In this document: positions 34,483-43,629 of the stretch, in pieces
Layout: every line of letters begins with the position of its first letter
Numbering within the stretch: position 1 is the first letter of the stretch
Source: Bacillota bacterium
Lineage (GTDB): Bacteria > Bacillota > Clostridia > Christensenellales > Pumilibacteraceae
Length of the DNA: 64,000 nt
Assembly (NCBI GenBank): GCA_009777485.1
Contig: WRLT01000004.1
Span: 1 to 64,000 of the forward strand
Direction of reading: 5' to 3'
Translations under genes and position numbers: made by a program
The notes under the pieces: model-generated
Seen by the model: only the letters and a program-made list of their open reading frames with translations
Database searches by the model: none
Told to the model about the DNA's origin: nothing

Positions 34483-35007
34483 ATGGGTATAGAAAACGCA
34501 AAATGGTACGTCTTGCACACCTACTCAGGTTATGAGAGTATGGTTCAGGATAACCTGCAAATGGTTTTTAAGAAAAACAACATGGAAGACCGCCTGCACG
34601 AAATAACCATTCCGATAGAGGATGTGGTAGAGGAAAAGGGCGGCAAGCGCAAAGTAGTTCAGCGCAAAAAGTTTCCGTGCTATGTTATTGTTAAAATGGA
34701 ATACAACAACGATATGTGGCACATGGTTACCAACACGCGCGGCGTTACGGGCTTTGTAGGGCCGCAGGGCCGTCCGATGCCGCTTACCGAAGAAGAAATT
34801 AAGCGCATGCACCTAGAAAAAATTGTTGTGGAAACCGATTTAGAGGTAGGCGAACAAGTTAAGGTAACGCAAGGCCCGTTAGAGGGCTTTATCGGCACGG
34901 TAGAGGCGGTAGACCCCGTCAACAGCAAGTGTAAAGTAGTAGTAAGCATGTTCGGCCGCGATACGCCGGTGGAGTTAGAGATGTATCAAATCGAAAAAGT
35001 CGATTAG
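34483..35007 (+). CDS. nusG: Transcription termination/antitermination protein NusG
   Basis: 174 residues: NGN domain (KWYVLHTYSGYESMVQDNLQ, KFPCYVIVKMEYNNDMWHMVTNTRGVTGFVG) and C-terminal KOW domain (GEQVKVTQGPLEGFIGTVEAVD). It couples RNA polymerase to ribosome or Rho. Length is typical. The stop codon (35005-35007) lies in the outer stem of a family 4 hairpin. Confidence 0.97.
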   Translation: MGIENAKWYVLHTYSGYESMVQDNLQMVFKKNNMEDRLHEITIPIEDVVEEKGGKRKVVQRKKFPCYVIVKMEYNNDMWHMVTNTRGVTGFVGPQGRPMPLTEEEIKRMHLEKIVVETDLEVGEQVKVTQGPLEGFIGTVEAVDPVNSKCKVVVSMFGRDTPVELEMYQIEKVD

Positions 35008-35130
35008 CGGGTTAGGCGGCGCATTATACAAACTACGTATGCCGTGCCGCCTCAGTCGTGTACAAGAAGTACAACTTCCTTCGGCGGCACGACATCTGTT
35101 GTTCGTCTAATACACCGCCTAACCCGCTAA
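35004..35130. repeat. Family 4 stop-codon-anchored nested hairpin, copy 2 (nusG-rplK)
   Basis: Outer stem 35004-35019 (TTAGCGGGTTAGGCGG) is an exact 16 bp inverted copy of 35115-35130 and contains the nusG TAG. A weaker second stem follows (ATTATACAAA with TTCGTCTAAT, 8 of 10). Middle stem CGTGCCGCC (35043-35051) with GGCGGCACG (35083-35091). Inner TGTAC/GTACA. CTACG (35033-35037) and CTGTTG (35096-35101) flank the middle part. Confidence 0.7.
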
Positions 35131-35309
35131 TAAGCAATGCTTAAAATCTAAGCGGAAAACCGAAAAATAAGCGCGTGAAGTAGCGCAAAAAGACCCGAAA
35201 AGACGCTGTTGGCAATTCTATATTCGGGTTCACAACAACAAAAACGGGAGAAATTGTATAAATTTCGTTTGTACCGCGATTGTATAAAATTATACAAGGA
35301 GAACATTTA

Positions 35310-35735
35310 ATGGCAAAGAAAGTCAACGCAGTTGTAAAACTGCAGCTGCCCGCCGGCAAAGCAACGCCCGGGCCGCCTGTCGGAAGCTCGCTAGGGCCGC
35401 ACGGAATTAACATTCCCGGCTTTACCAAAGAGTTTAACGAACGCACCAAAAGTCAAGAGGGGCTAATCATTCCCGTAGTGGTAAGCATTTTTGCCGACCG
35501 CTCTTTTACGTTTGAATTAAAAACGCCTCCCGCCGCCGTGCTTATCAAAAAAGCGTGCGGTATTCAAAGCGGTTCGGCAAAGCCCAACAAAGACAAGGTG
35601 TCTAAAATTACCCGTAAACAGGTAGAAGAAATCGCAAAGCAAAAAACGCCCGACTTAAATTCCGCCTCTATCGAGGCCGCAATCCGTATGGTCGAAGGCA
35701 CGGCGCGCTCTATGGGCGTTACGGTTGTGGATTAA
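35310..35735 (+). CDS. rplK: 50S ribosomal protein L11
   Basis: 141 residues from ATG 35310 (AAGGAG ribosome site; upstream in-frame TTG rejected): [35 protein letters not shown], the family hallmark, with the C-terminal rRNA-binding domain ([26 protein letters not shown]-type [10 protein letters not shown]). L11 forms the stalk base with the L10-L7/L12 complex. Directly followed by rplA. Confidence 0.97.
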   Translation: MAKKVNAVVKLQLPAGKATPGPPVGSSLGPHGINIPGFTKEFNERTKSQEGLIIPVVVSIFADRSFTFELKTPPAAVLIKKACGIQSGSAKPNKDKVSKITRKQVEEIAKQKTPDLNSASIEAAIRMVEGTARSMGVTVVD

Positions 35736-35750
35736 GGGGAGGGAAAAGAA

Positions 35751-36437
35751 ATGAAACGCGGAAAAAAATATTTAGAAAGCTTAAAGGCCGTAGACTCCTC
35801 TAAAAGCTACGAGGCCGCAGACGCGATTAACCTTGCCTTAGAAACGGCAAAAGCAAAGTTTGACGAAACGGTAGAGTTGCACGTAAGGTTGGGCGTAGAC
35901 CCGCGTCAAGCAGACCAACAAGTGCGCGGCACGGTGGTGTTGCCGCACGGAACGGGCAAAAACGTGCGCGTTTTGGTTATTGCCAAAGGCGAAAAGGCCG
36001 ATATTGCCGAAAAAGAGGGCGCGGACATCGTAGGCGCAGAGGACATTATCAACAAAATTCTTACCGAAAACTTTTTGGATTTCGATGTTTGTATCACAAG
36101 CCCCGACATGATGGGGCAAATGGGGCGTGTAGCCAAAATTTTAGGGCCGAAAGGCTTAATGCCGTCGCCTAAAAGCGGCACGGTTACTCCCGACATCGGC
36201 AAAGCGATTAGAGAAACCAAAGCAGGTAAGGTAGAATACCGTTTAGACAAAACCGCAATTATTCATTGCCCTATCGGAAAAAAATCGTTCGGCACAGAAA
36301 AATTGCAAGAAAACTACCACACGCTGATGGACGCTATTGTAAAAGCAAAGCCCGCAGCAGCAAAGGGCGCGTATGTAAAATCGGTATACGTTGCCTCTAC
36401 TATGGGGCCGGGCATCAAAGTAATGCACCGCGCCTAA
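35751..36437 (+). CDS. rplA: 50S ribosomal protein L1
   Basis: 228 residues with [35 protein letters not shown] and [25 protein letters not shown], characteristic of L1. It starts 15 nt after rplK with GGGGAGGG upstream. L1 binds the 23S stalk and in many bacteria represses its own mRNA. Confidence 0.97.
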   Translation: MKRGKKYLESLKAVDSSKSYEAADAINLALETAKAKFDETVELHVRLGVDPRQADQQVRGTVVLPHGTGKNVRVLVIAKGEKADIAEKEGADIVGAEDIINKILTENFLDFDVCITSPDMMGQMGRVAKILGPKGLMPSPKSGTVTPDIGKAIRETKAGKVEYRLDKTAIIHCPIGKKSFGTEKLQENYHTLMDAIVKAKPAAAKGAYVKSVYVASTMGPGIKVMHRA

Positions 36438-36499
36438 CCCCAAAAAAGCTAACACTTAGTCAACTATCCCCTAACAGCATCTTTGTAACAAAGATGAAA

Positions 36500-36720
36500 G
36501 GGTCGGCTTAAAACCGTTTTCAGCCGACTAGCCATAGACAGCAAAGCGGAAAAATTCCTTAATTCGTCCTCTTTAGGAAACGCGGATTTTGTACAGCGTT
36601 TCCAAACACGGGCGGGCTTGCCGAGGCGGTAACTTAGTTTAAAATCTTGCGTTTATCACGCTTGTTTTATGCTGAACCCCGCCTTACGTATAGGGCGGGG
36701 TTTGTAAATTTATATCCGAA
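36500..36720 (+). ncRNA. Ribosomal protein L10 leader with attenuator hairpin
   Basis: The rplA-rplJ gap contains a GTCGGCTTAAAAC/GTTTTCAGCCGAC hairpin (about 36502-36530), then AGACAGCAAAGCGG, TCCTTAATTCGTCC and GCTTGCCGAGGCGG, features of the L10 leader that binds the L10(L12)4 complex, and a strong hairpin AACCCCGCC (36675-36683) with GGCGGGGTT (36694-36702) shortly before rplJ. Boundaries are approximate. Confidence 0.65.
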
Positions 36721-36746
36721 CTATTCTTAAAAGGAGGTTAAAGGAC

Positions 36747-37238
36747 ATGTCAGAAAAAATTATTGCTAAAAAAGCCGACGAGGTTGCATCCGTGAAGAGT
36801 AAGATTGCCTCCGCAAAATCTATTATAATACTAGATTATCGCGGTGTTTCGGTGTTTGAGGATACGCAAATGCGCGTTGCCTTGCGCAAAGAAAACATCG
36901 AATATAAGGTTATCAAAAACAATATTATGTTGCGCGCGCTGAAACAAGCGGGCTATAAAGACTTTGACGGCGTTTTGCAAGGGCCTACTGCGGTAGCTTT
37001 CGGCTACGACGATGCGGTAATGCCTGCTAAAATCTTAGCGGAGTCAATTAAAAAGTATAACAAAATGAAAATCAAAGGCGGCATTGCCGAAGGCAAGGTT
37101 TTAAGCGCGGAAGAAGCCATTGCGCTATCTAAAATGCCCGCTAAGCCTACGTTGGTTGCACAACTGCTTGGCTTGCTTACCAGCCCTATGCGCGGGTTGG
37201 CTGTGGCGGTTAGTGAGATTGCCAAAAAGAAAGTTTAA
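36747..37238 (+). CDS. rplJ: 50S ribosomal protein L10
   Basis: 163 residues: IIAKKADEVASVKSKIASAKSIIILDYRGVSVFEDTQMR, KVIKNNIMLRAL, GPTAVAFGYDD and the C-terminal helix that binds L7/L12 dimers (MPAKPTLVAQLLGLLTSPMRGLAVAV). AAAGGAGG precedes the ATG. It is preceded by the L10 leader, suggesting autogenous control together with rplL. Confidence 0.96.
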   Translation: MSEKIIAKKADEVASVKSKIASAKSIIILDYRGVSVFEDTQMRVALRKENIEYKVIKNNIMLRALKQAGYKDFDGVLQGPTAVAFGYDDAVMPAKILAESIKKYNKMKIKGGIAEGKVLSAEEAIALSKMPAKPTLVAQLLGLLTSPMRGLAVAVSEIAKKKV

Positions 37239-37305
37239 AGAAAAAACCAAAAATTAAACCAAAAAAATTAAAAAAACCAAAATAAAAAGGAGAAATTAAA
37301 AAATC

Positions 37306-37686
37306 ATGGCAGACTTAAATAAGTTATTGGAAGAAATCAAAAAAATGAGCGTTATGGAGTTAAACGACTTTGTAAAAATGCTTGAAACCGAATTCGGCGT
37401 TTCGGCGGCGGCTATGGCGGTTGCGGCACCCGGCGCGGCGGCAGCGGCAGACGATGCACCTCAAGCCGAAGAACAAACCGAATTTACGGTTTTCTTAAAA
37501 GAAGTAGGCGCAAACAAAATCGGCGTTATCAAGGTTGTACGCGCTATTACGGGCTTAGGCTTAGGCGAGGCGAAAGCGGTAGTTGACGGTGCGCCTGGCG
37601 TAGTTAAAGAAGGGCTTTCCAAAGAATCCGCAGAGGATGCGAAAAAGCAATTTGCCGAAGCAGGCGCAACGGTAGAATTAAAATAA
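37306..37686 (+). CDS. rplL: 50S ribosomal protein L7/L12
   Basis: 126 residues: N-terminal dimerisation domain ([24 protein letters not shown]), Ala/Pro-rich hinge ([16 protein letters not shown]) and C-terminal factor-binding domain ([27 protein letters not shown]). AAAAGGAG precedes the ATG. It ends the ribosomal cluster, followed by a strong terminator. Confidence 0.97.
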   Translation: MADLNKLLEEIKKMSVMELNDFVKMLETEFGVSAAAMAVAAPGAAAAADDAPQAEEQTEFTVFLKEVGANKIGVIKVVRAITGLGLGEAKAVVDGAPGVVKEGLSKESAEDAKKQFAEAGATVELK

Positions 37687-37766
37687 CTTGCAAAGCAAAA
37701 CTTACAAGGGGTTTTAATTAAACACGTTAAATTTTAAGTAAAGCTTAGCAACCGCTAACGCTTTTA

Positions 37767-37805
37767 AAAAACCCGCTGTCGGGTTATTTTGACAGCGGGT
37801 TTTTA
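37767..37805 (+). terminator. Intrinsic terminator of the rplJL operon
   Basis: AAAACCCGCTGTC (37767-37779) pairs with GACAGCGGGTTTT (37791-37803), loop of about 11 nt, T run at the end. Confidence 0.85.
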
Positions 37806-37806
37806 A

Positions 37807-37837
37807 ATGGAGAATGGAGAATGGAGAATGGAAAATG
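37807..37837. repeat. Heptamer tandem repeat (TGGAGAA), copy 1
   Basis: Four to five units of TGGAGAA / TGGAAAA. Other tracts, on the opposite strand, lie at 39043, 53693, 54137 and 57401. Confidence 0.8.
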
Positions 37838-37857
37838 TTAATTTAAGCCTTAGCCAT

Positions 37858-38006
37858 TAAAAAATTCCCCTCTTGAGGGGTGGACGCGTTAGCGGACGGG
37901 GTGGAAAGAAAAGCTTATGCCCTCAATCAGACGGGGTGGCAATACAAACACCTTTCCACCCCGTCCGCCTGTCGGCGTCCACCCCTCAAGAGGGGAATTT
38001 TTATAT
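37858..38006. repeat. Family 1 paired inverted repeat, copy G (arms back to back)
   Basis: Right-type arm first (37862-37916; CGC-GTTA-GCG), an extra module with TCAATCAGACGGGGTGG, then left-type arm (37951-38003; CGCC-TGTC-GGCG). The order is inverted compared with copies A, B, D, E, F and I. Confidence 0.78.
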
Positions 38007-38111
38007 GGCTGTTTATTTAATAGCCGCCGCGTTGCGCTTGCAAAGAGGGGAGTTTTATGCGGATTATCTTAATTATTTTATTCCCTTAATTAAATTATTT
38101 ACACCTATGTG

Positions 38112-38146
38112 TTGACGGCGTAAAAAAACTTCGCTATACTAAGATT
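38112..38146 (+). promoter_or_regulatory. Leaderless-type promoter of the membrane protein gene
   Basis: TTGACG (38112-38117), 17 nt, TATACT (38135-38140), 6 nt, then GTG at 38147, the predicted first transcribed base. Confidence 0.65.
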
Positions 38147-38830
38147 GTGGAAAAAGCGGAAAAAGTTAAATTGTATGACACGCTGCCGCGCGCAGAGAAA
38201 AAGGCACTGCGCAAGGAGTACGGCGCGAAAAGTTCGTCGTATAGGGCTTGGTACGTGTGCATAGTCATATTTTTTGTAATTTTGGCGGCGGGCTATGCGG
38301 CGTTTTTTACGCATGAAATTATACGCTTATTTACCAAACAAAATATCTCTTGGCTGCTTACAACCATATTTCATGTAACAGCTGTTTCGGGCGTTTTGCC
38401 TGTTTGTATGTTTGCAAATAAGCCTAACCATCGGTTTCACGCTTGGCTTTTAAAAGAAAAAGGCATAAAAAAAGTAAACCAAACCGCCGAAACGCCACAG
38501 CAAAGCAAAGAAAAAGAAAAAGCTTATCGAAAAGAATATCGCGCCGCCCGCCCGCGTGAAAAGCTTTGGCTTGCGGTTATGCTGGTTTTAATGTTAGTGG
38601 GAATCACGCTGATATTTTTGTTTGGGGGATATTATGTAGCAGTCGTTTTTAGCGACCGTTCTTCTATTCCTCGAATTACGACAATCTACGTGCCGACAGC
38701 AATTTTGTCGCTGTCGGCTGTTGTTAAAATAGGGCTTTGGTCTGATAATAAATATCAGCTTTGGCTAATTGCAGAAAAAAAAGTAGGGCTTGATGAGGGA
38801 GAAGAAGCCGCAAAAAAATTCCCCTCTTGA
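38147..38830 (+). CDS. Multi-pass membrane protein of unknown function with repeat-derived end
   Basis: 227 residues starting with GTG. Two similar halves can be seen: a basic soluble stretch (LPRAEKKALRKEYGAKSSSYR / KEKAYRKEYRAARPREKLW) followed by two hydrophobic segments each (IVIFFVILAAGYAAFF, HVTAVSGVLPVCMF; MLVLMLVGITLIFLFGGYYV, AILSLSAVVKIGLW), so it looks like an internal duplication. The last residues KFPS and the TGA stop are encoded by the constant hairpin of a family 1 repeat. No family recognised. Confidence 0.72.
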   Translation: MEKAEKVKLYDTLPRAEKKALRKEYGAKSSSYRAWYVCIVIFFVILAAGYAAFFTHEIIRLFTKQNISWLLTTIFHVTAVSGVLPVCMFANKPNHRFHAWLLKEKGIKKVNQTAETPQQSKEKEKAYRKEYRAARPREKLWLAVMLVLMLVGITLIFLFGGYYVAVVFSDRSSIPRITTIYVPTAILSLSAVVKIGLWSDNKYQLWLIAEKKVGLDEGEEAAKKFPS

Positions 38831-38955
38831 GGGGTGGCTGCGCTAGCAGACGGGGTGGAAAGAAAAGCTTATGCCCTCAATCAGACGGGGTGGAAAGAAA
38901 AACGCCTTTCCACCCCGTCAACTTCGTTGCCACCCCTCAAGAGGGGAATTTTTTA
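38815..38955. repeat. Family 1 paired inverted repeat, copy H (arms back to back)
   Basis: Right-type arm (38816-38871; CTGC-GCTA-GCAG), extra module (ATCAGACGGGGTGGAAAG, 38879-38896), left-type arm (38908-38953; CAAC-TTC-GTTG). The start of the element overlaps the 3' end of the upstream gene. Confidence 0.8.
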
Positions 38956-39042
38956 ACGGCTATTTATTTAGTAACCAACGCCGCGTCGCGCTTGCAAAGA
39001 GGGGGATTTTTTAACGGATTAATTTTAAAATCCTTAGCCGAA

Positions 39043-39072
39043 ATTCTCCATTCTCCATTTTCCATTCTCCAT
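39043..39072. repeat. Heptamer tandem repeat (TTCTCCA), copy 2
   Basis: Four units of TTCTCCA / TTTTCCA ending 4 nt before the stop codon of the MacB-like gene. Confidence 0.8.
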
Positions 39073-39075
39073 TAC

Positions 39076-41994
39076 TTACTCGGTGCGCAGTGCTACTACG
39101 GGGTCTTTTTTGGCCGCCATGCGTGAGGGGATAAAGCCGCTTATAAAGGTTAGCACGGTGCTTACCGCTACCAGTATCAATGCGTGCAGAGGGTTTAGAA
39201 TGGCTAGGTTGCCGATGTTCATGCCGCCGTTTCGGGCTACAAAGAAACCGATTATAAAGTTTATGGGGATGGTAAACAAATACGCTATGCCTACGCCCAG
39301 TAAGCCCGCAAACAATCCGATAATAATGGTTTCGGCGTTAAATACGCGGCTGATATCTTTTTTGCGCGCCCCGATACTGCGCAGTACGCCGATTTCTTTG
39401 GTGCGCTCGATTACCGAAACATACGTGATAATCGCAATCATAATGCTAGACACTACCAAGCTTACGGCGGCAAACGCTACCAAAACATAGCCTATAATAT
39501 TAACTAAATTGCCCATCGTGTCGCCTAACATAGACAGCGTATCGGAATAATGTACCTTAAACGCATCGTTGGTTTGCGTGTCGTTCCATTTATCTAAATG
39601 TGCAATCAGTGCCGCCTTTTGCTCGAAGTCTAGCGGAAAAATGCTTAGCGCAACGGGCGTTTCGGTTGCCGCGCAGATGTTTAACGCGTTGATTTGTGCT
39701 TGAAACAGCGCGGTTTCTAACATGGCAACGTAGCCTGTAAGCAATTCGACAGCGGGTTGCGGAAAGATGGATAAAAACGGCAGAAACTGTTCAATTTCGT
39801 CCATTAAATTCATATCGCCTGCGATTTCTAAGGCAGTTTTTAGCTCAAAGGCGTTAATTTGGTCTTGCACGGCTTGCGGGAACGTGCTGATTAGTCCCGC
39901 CATTTCAGAACTGTATAACGGAAACGAAATGCGGTTTTCTATCATTTGCTTAGTAAGGATTTCGGCAAATGTTTCTCCCGCCATAGGCTTGCGGTTGGTT
40001 TGGTCGGCAATACCCGCGCTGATATCGTCTAGAATGGTTTGCCCGATATCCACCAAATATTTGCCGTTAAAGCCTTTTGCGTTTTCGGCGGCCTGCGCCT
40101 TTGCCAGTTCGGAGTCGGCGTTCAGCGCGATTATTTTTTGCGTAAGCGATTTGCGGTGGACTAATCCCGTGCTGTACAGCGACGTAGGTGTATCGGGGCT
40201 GATGCGCATAATCCCTACGATTTGCAGTTTTATATCCTTATCCGCATTATAGGCATTGTACGCGTCTACTAAATCATTTCCTGTTTTGGGGCGGTAAATG
40301 CCGTTATCCTCGTTATAAAAATTATCGTTGTTTAAAACAATATATTGCTGCCCTATATAGGTGCTAAATGAGGTTTCGCCGGGGGTTGCGGGCAAGCCTA
40401 ACCAGTTAAGCCGTTCGGTGGTGATACGGTTAAAGCGGTCTATAATCAAAGCAACTTGTTCTATATCGGGCGAAAGATTAGGCGCGTCGCCGGGGAAGTA
40501 GCCTTGCAGCACGTCGTATTGCTGTTTTACAAACGCGTCGTTATCCAGCATTTCTTGAAAATTCGCGCCCCGTTCGCCGCCGAAACCGCCTAAAATGCCC
40601 GCTATCGCACTTTGCCCTGCCTCGTAATTGTTGGTGGTAATCGCACGGACGGGATTATCTAACGCGCCCGTGTGGCGTACAAGATTAGGCTCTATGCCGT
40701 ACACGCGCTGAATATCTACGGTTTTGGTTTTATTCGTGTCGAAGCTTTCTACATGGTCAATGTACTCTTGCGTTAAGCGGTTAAGGTGCATAAGGTCCGC
40801 CATGCGGTTTTGCGGCGGATTTACGGTAACCTGATTAGAATCGGGAAACTCCTCAGGGCGTTCCTCATCGTTTTGGCTGGGCGGCCCTATTAAAGAACCT
40901 ATATCCATATACTGCTGATTGATGCCTACCGGCACAAAAGACAGCATTTCCGCTTGCATACGGGCAATGTATACCTGAAAGCCGTTAGAAATCGCCAGTA
41001 CCAGCGCGATGCCGATAATGCCGATACTGGCCGCTAAGCTGACTAAAAAGGTGCGCCCTTTTTTGGTTAGCAGGTTGCGCCCCGAAAGTGAAATAGCCGT
41101 TTTAAACGACATAGAGGTCTTTTTTAGAGAGGCTCTGCGTTTTTTGGCGCGCTCGCGTTCCTGCGTTTTTAGCTGATTTACCTGTGCGGTTACTTTTTTC
41201 TTTTCTTCGCCCGCAAGGCCTTTGGGTACTTTTAATGCCTCTGGGTCGTTCATTTTAAGCGCGTCTAAATCTACGCCCGCTTCCTCTAATAAGCGCAGCC
41301 GCTCGGTTTCGTCGGGGTTGAAGGGGTTGTCGTCGCCTGTTAAAATGCCGTCGTGCAAACGGATAATGCGGTTAGAATATTTGTTGGCAAGCGCGTCGTT
41401 GTGCGTAACCATAATAACTAGACGGTCTTTGGAAATTTCTTTTAAAATCTCCATGATTTGTACACTGGTTACCGAATCCAGTGCGCCCGTAGGTTCGTCC
41501 GCTAAAATAATGGACGGGTCGTTTACAATGGCGCGCGCAATCGCCACGCGCTGCATTTGTCCGCCCGAAAGCTGATTAGGGCGTTTTTTAAGCTTATCGC
41601 TAAGCCCTACCTTTTCTAGGGCGTCCATAGCGCGCTTGCGCCGTTCACTCTTTGTGATGCCCGAAAGCGTTAGGGCAAGCTCTACGTTGCCCAAGACCGT
41701 TTGGTGCGATATAAGGTTATACGTTTGAAACACAAAGCCTACGTATTTGTTGCGGTAGGCGTCCCAGTCGTAGTCTTTAAAAAGACGGGTGGAACGGCCG
41801 TTAATCAGCAAATCGCCCTCTGTGTAGCGGTCTAGCCCGCCCACGATGTTCAGCATGGTTGTTTTTCCACAACCAGACGGCCCTAAAATGGAAACAAATT
41901 CCGATTTTCTAAACGACAGCGTAACGCCTTTTAGCGCGCGCACGATGTTTTCGTCTGCTCCGTAGTCTTTTTTAATGTCTTTTAGTTCTAGCAT
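39076..41994 (-). CDS. MacB-like ABC transporter, ATPase-permease fusion
   Basis: 972 residues. An N-terminal ATP-binding domain (Walker [13 protein letters not shown], signature [15 protein letters not shown], Walker [14 protein letters not shown]) is followed by a charged linker (about 240-295), a membrane helix ([21 protein letters not shown]), a large external domain of about 450 residues and three FtsX-type helices near the C-terminus ([43 protein letters not shown]). This is the type VII (MacB/FtsX-like) mechanotransmitter layout, exporting peptides or moving lipoproteins or antibiotics. No periplasmic partner is present. AAGGAGCAAC precedes the ATG. Confidence 0.92.
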   Translation of the reverse strand: MLELKDIKKDYGADENIVRALKGVTLSFRKSEFVSILGPSGCGKTTMLNIVGGLDRYTEGDLLINGRSTRLFKDYDWDAYRNKYVGFVFQTYNLISHQTVLGNVELALTLSGITKSERRKRAMDALEKVGLSDKLKKRPNQLSGGQMQRVAIARAIVNDPSIILADEPTGALDSVTSVQIMEILKEISKDRLVIMVTHNDALANKYSNRIIRLHDGILTGDDNPFNPDETERLRLLEEAGVDLDALKMNDPEALKVPKGLAGEEKKKVTAQVNQLKTQERERAKKRRASLKKTSMSFKTAISLSGRNLLTKKGRTFLVSLAASIGIIGIALVLAISNGFQVYIARMQAEMLSFVPVGINQQYMDIGSLIGPPSQNDEERPEEFPDSNQVTVNPPQNRMADLMHLNRLTQEYIDHVESFDTNKTKTVDIQRVYGIEPNLVRHTGALDNPVRAITTNNYEAGQSAIAGILGGFGGERGANFQEMLDNDAFVKQQYDVLQGYFPGDAPNLSPDIEQVALIIDRFNRITTERLNWLGLPATPGETSFSTYIGQQYIVLNNDNFYNEDNGIYRPKTGNDLVDAYNAYNADKDIKLQIVGIMRISPDTPTSLYSTGLVHRKSLTQKIIALNADSELAKAQAAENAKGFNGKYLVDIGQTILDDISAGIADQTNRKPMAGETFAEILTKQMIENRISFPLYSSEMAGLISTFPQAVQDQINAFELKTALEIAGDMNLMDEIEQFLPFLSIFPQPAVELLTGYVAMLETALFQAQINALNICAATETPVALSIFPLDFEQKAALIAHLDKWNDTQTNDAFKVHYSDTLSMLGDTMGNLVNIIGYVLVAFAAVSLVVSSIMIAIITYVSVIERTKEIGVLRSIGARKKDISRVFNAETIIIGLFAGLLGVGIAYLFTIPINFIIGFFVARNGGMNIGNLAILNPLHALILVAVSTVLTFISGFIPSRMAAKKDPVVALRTE

Positions 41995-42159
41995 TTTTAC
42001 CTTGTTGCTCCTTGCCTATGTACTGTTGATTATAGCATAAATAGATTAAAAAAGCATTAAAATTTGTGCAGGTTTTCGCGATTTTTATATTTTTTTTAAG
42101 CCGTATAAAAGCGGACGGCGTTTCAAATACTACACAATAAGAAAAAGAGGGAAGTGTCT

Positions 42160-42225
42160 ATGCCTAAGAAGAAAAAATTTAAAAATCATAAAAACAAAAA
42201 AGAAAGCGCAAGCACCTCGATTTAA
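42160..42225 (+). CDS. 21-residue Lys-rich peptide gene
   Basis: MPKKKKFKNHKNKKESASTSI, preceded by GAGGGAAG 5 nt upstream and followed 12 nt later by the SDR gene that carries a similarly basic tail. It may be a real tiny protein or a leader peptide; no homologue is known to me. Confidence 0.45.
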   Translation: MPKKKKFKNHKNKKESASTSI

Positions 42226-42237
42226 AGGAGAATTTTT

Positions 42238-43272
42238 ATGGCAAACAACAAAAATCCGCGCGAAGTGAAAATCGGCGCGGGGCAAGCGAAACCAGTAACG
42301 GCGCAAGGCAAAAAAACGTCTGCGGCAAATAAGACTGCTGCGGGTAAAAAGGCTTCTGCCGCAAAAAAGACCGCTGCCGCAAAAAAAACGCCGCGCTCTA
42401 AGCCCGTTCAAAAAACGGAAAAAAGCACGGCAGATACGCACATTTTAGAAGAAACGCCCCCGTTTTACAGTGCGGAGGGCAAGCGCGTTGCCATAGTGGT
42501 GGGCGGTTCTAGCGGAATCGGATACCATACCGCGCTGGGGTTATGTCGCGAAGGGTATTCGGTGTATAACCTTTCGCGCACCGATTCTGAACCTGGCTAT
42601 ATCCGCAACATCTGCGCGGACGCAACCGACAAAGACGAAATCGGCCGCGCTATACAAAGCGTTTTTGCCCGTGAAGGGCGCGTAGATGTATTGGTGTATT
42701 CGGCAGGGTGGTCTTTGGCCGCGCCGTTAGAACACGTTTCCGAAGACGATTTGCGCACGCTGTTCGAAACGAATTACTTTGGGCTGATAAAGGCGTTGTG
42801 GGCAGTAATTCCGATTATGCGCGCACAGCGCGACGGGCGCATTATTGCGGTAAGCTCTATCGGGGGCACTTCGCCTATCCCGTTTGACGCGCCGTATTCG
42901 GCATCGAAAGCGGCGGTGGATTTAACGCTGCGCGCCTTAGCGGTAGAATTAAAGCCGTTTAACGTGTTGGTAACCAGTGTGCAGCCGGGCGGCGTGCGCA
43001 CGCGTTTTACGTTTAAACGCAAGGTTTACGAAACAAATGAAGTAGGCGAATACGCTTTTTCTATGGATAGGGCTGTTAAAAAGCTCAATCAAGCCGAACA
43101 AGAGGGCATGAACCCCGCCGACGTTGCAGACGCCATAATCGACACCATTCAAGAAAAGCGTCCTCCGCTAACCAAAGCAATCGGCTTTAAAAATAAATCC
43201 GTTAAATTTGCCCACAAAATTCTGCCCTCCGCCCTTACCGACCTAATGAACCGCATCTCCTACGACCAGTAG
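42238..43272 (+). CDS. SDR oxidoreductase with a histone H1-like Lys/Ala tail
   Basis: 344 residues. Residues about 1-70 are a low-complexity basic tail of KTSAANKTAAGKK-, KKTAAAKKT-type repeats, like bacterial histone H1-like (HctB-type) tails. From about 78 a classical SDR follows: VAIVVGGSSGIGYHTA (cofactor loop), VLVYSAGWS, the catalytic Ser in IAVSSIGG, YSASK (Tyr/Lys) and VQPGGVRT. AAAGGAG precedes the ATG. The tail could bind nucleic acid or acidic polymers, a guess only. The substrate is unknown. Confidence 0.85.
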   Translation: MANNKNPREVKIGAGQAKPVTAQGKKTSAANKTAAGKKASAAKKTAAAKKTPRSKPVQKTEKSTADTHILEETPPFYSAEGKRVAIVVGGSSGIGYHTALGLCREGYSVYNLSRTDSEPGYIRNICADATDKDEIGRAIQSVFAREGRVDVLVYSAGWSLAAPLEHVSEDDLRTLFETNYFGLIKALWAVIPIMRAQRDGRIIAVSSIGGTSPIPFDAPYSASKAAVDLTLRALAVELKPFNVLVTSVQPGGVRTRFTFKRKVYETNEVGEYAFSMDRAVKKLNQAEQEGMNPADVADAIIDTIQEKRPPLTKAIGFKNKSVKFAHKILPSALTDLMNRISYDQ

Positions 43273-43284
43273 GGGGGGAGGGGC

Positions 43285-43348
43285 AACACAGAGGGACGGA
43301 GTAGTGTGCTGTTAATAGAAATAGCACATTACTCCGTCCCTCTGTGTT
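43285..43348. repeat. Family 3 inverted pair
   Basis: 43285-43310 (AACACAGAGGGACGG...) is inverted at 43323-43348 with one mismatch, separated by 12 bp, and can fold as a 26 bp hairpin just after the SDR gene. Confidence 0.78.
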
Positions 43349-43353
43349 AGATT

Positions 43354-43556
43354 TGCTTTCTTTCCACCCCGTCCGCCTGTCGGCGTCCACCCCTACAAGA
43401 GGGGAATTTTTTAAAGGTCTGTTTCCGCAGGACAATCAATGAGGGGAATTTTTCTGCGGTAGTTTCAATTATAGCCTTTGTTATTAAAAATATTAGCCGT
43501 TAAAAAATTCCCCTCTTTGAGGGGTGCCCCGTTAGGGGCGGGGTGGAAAGAAAAAC
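43354..43556. repeat. Family 1 paired inverted repeat, copy I
   Basis: Left arm with CGCC-TGTC-GGCG (43374-43385; constant hairpin CCCCTACAAGAGGGG) and right arm with CCCC-GTTA-GGGG (43527-43538), facing each other, with a broken extra arm (43441-43455) between. Confidence 0.78.
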
Positions 43557-43592
43557 TTAAAAACGAAATCAGCTTTGACGGCAACTATCGGC

Positions 43593-43623
43593 AAAAAACA
43601 AAAGCCCGACAGAGTCAGGCTTT
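43593..43623 (-). terminator. Intrinsic terminator of the coiled-coil lipoprotein gene
   Basis: Minus strand AAAGCCTGAC-TCT-GTCGGGCTTT (43623-43601) followed by TGTTTTTT. Confidence 0.75.
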
Positions 43624-43629
43624 GGAGGA

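Noticed and set aside
35838..36455. Overlapping antisense frames on rplA
   Set aside because: Shadows of a ribosomal protein gene.
37873..39126. ORFs encoding MRGGRVSGRGGKKSLC-like peptides (also at 28493 and 53485)
   Set aside because: They are translations of family 1 arms in several unrelated places, without ribosome binding sites.
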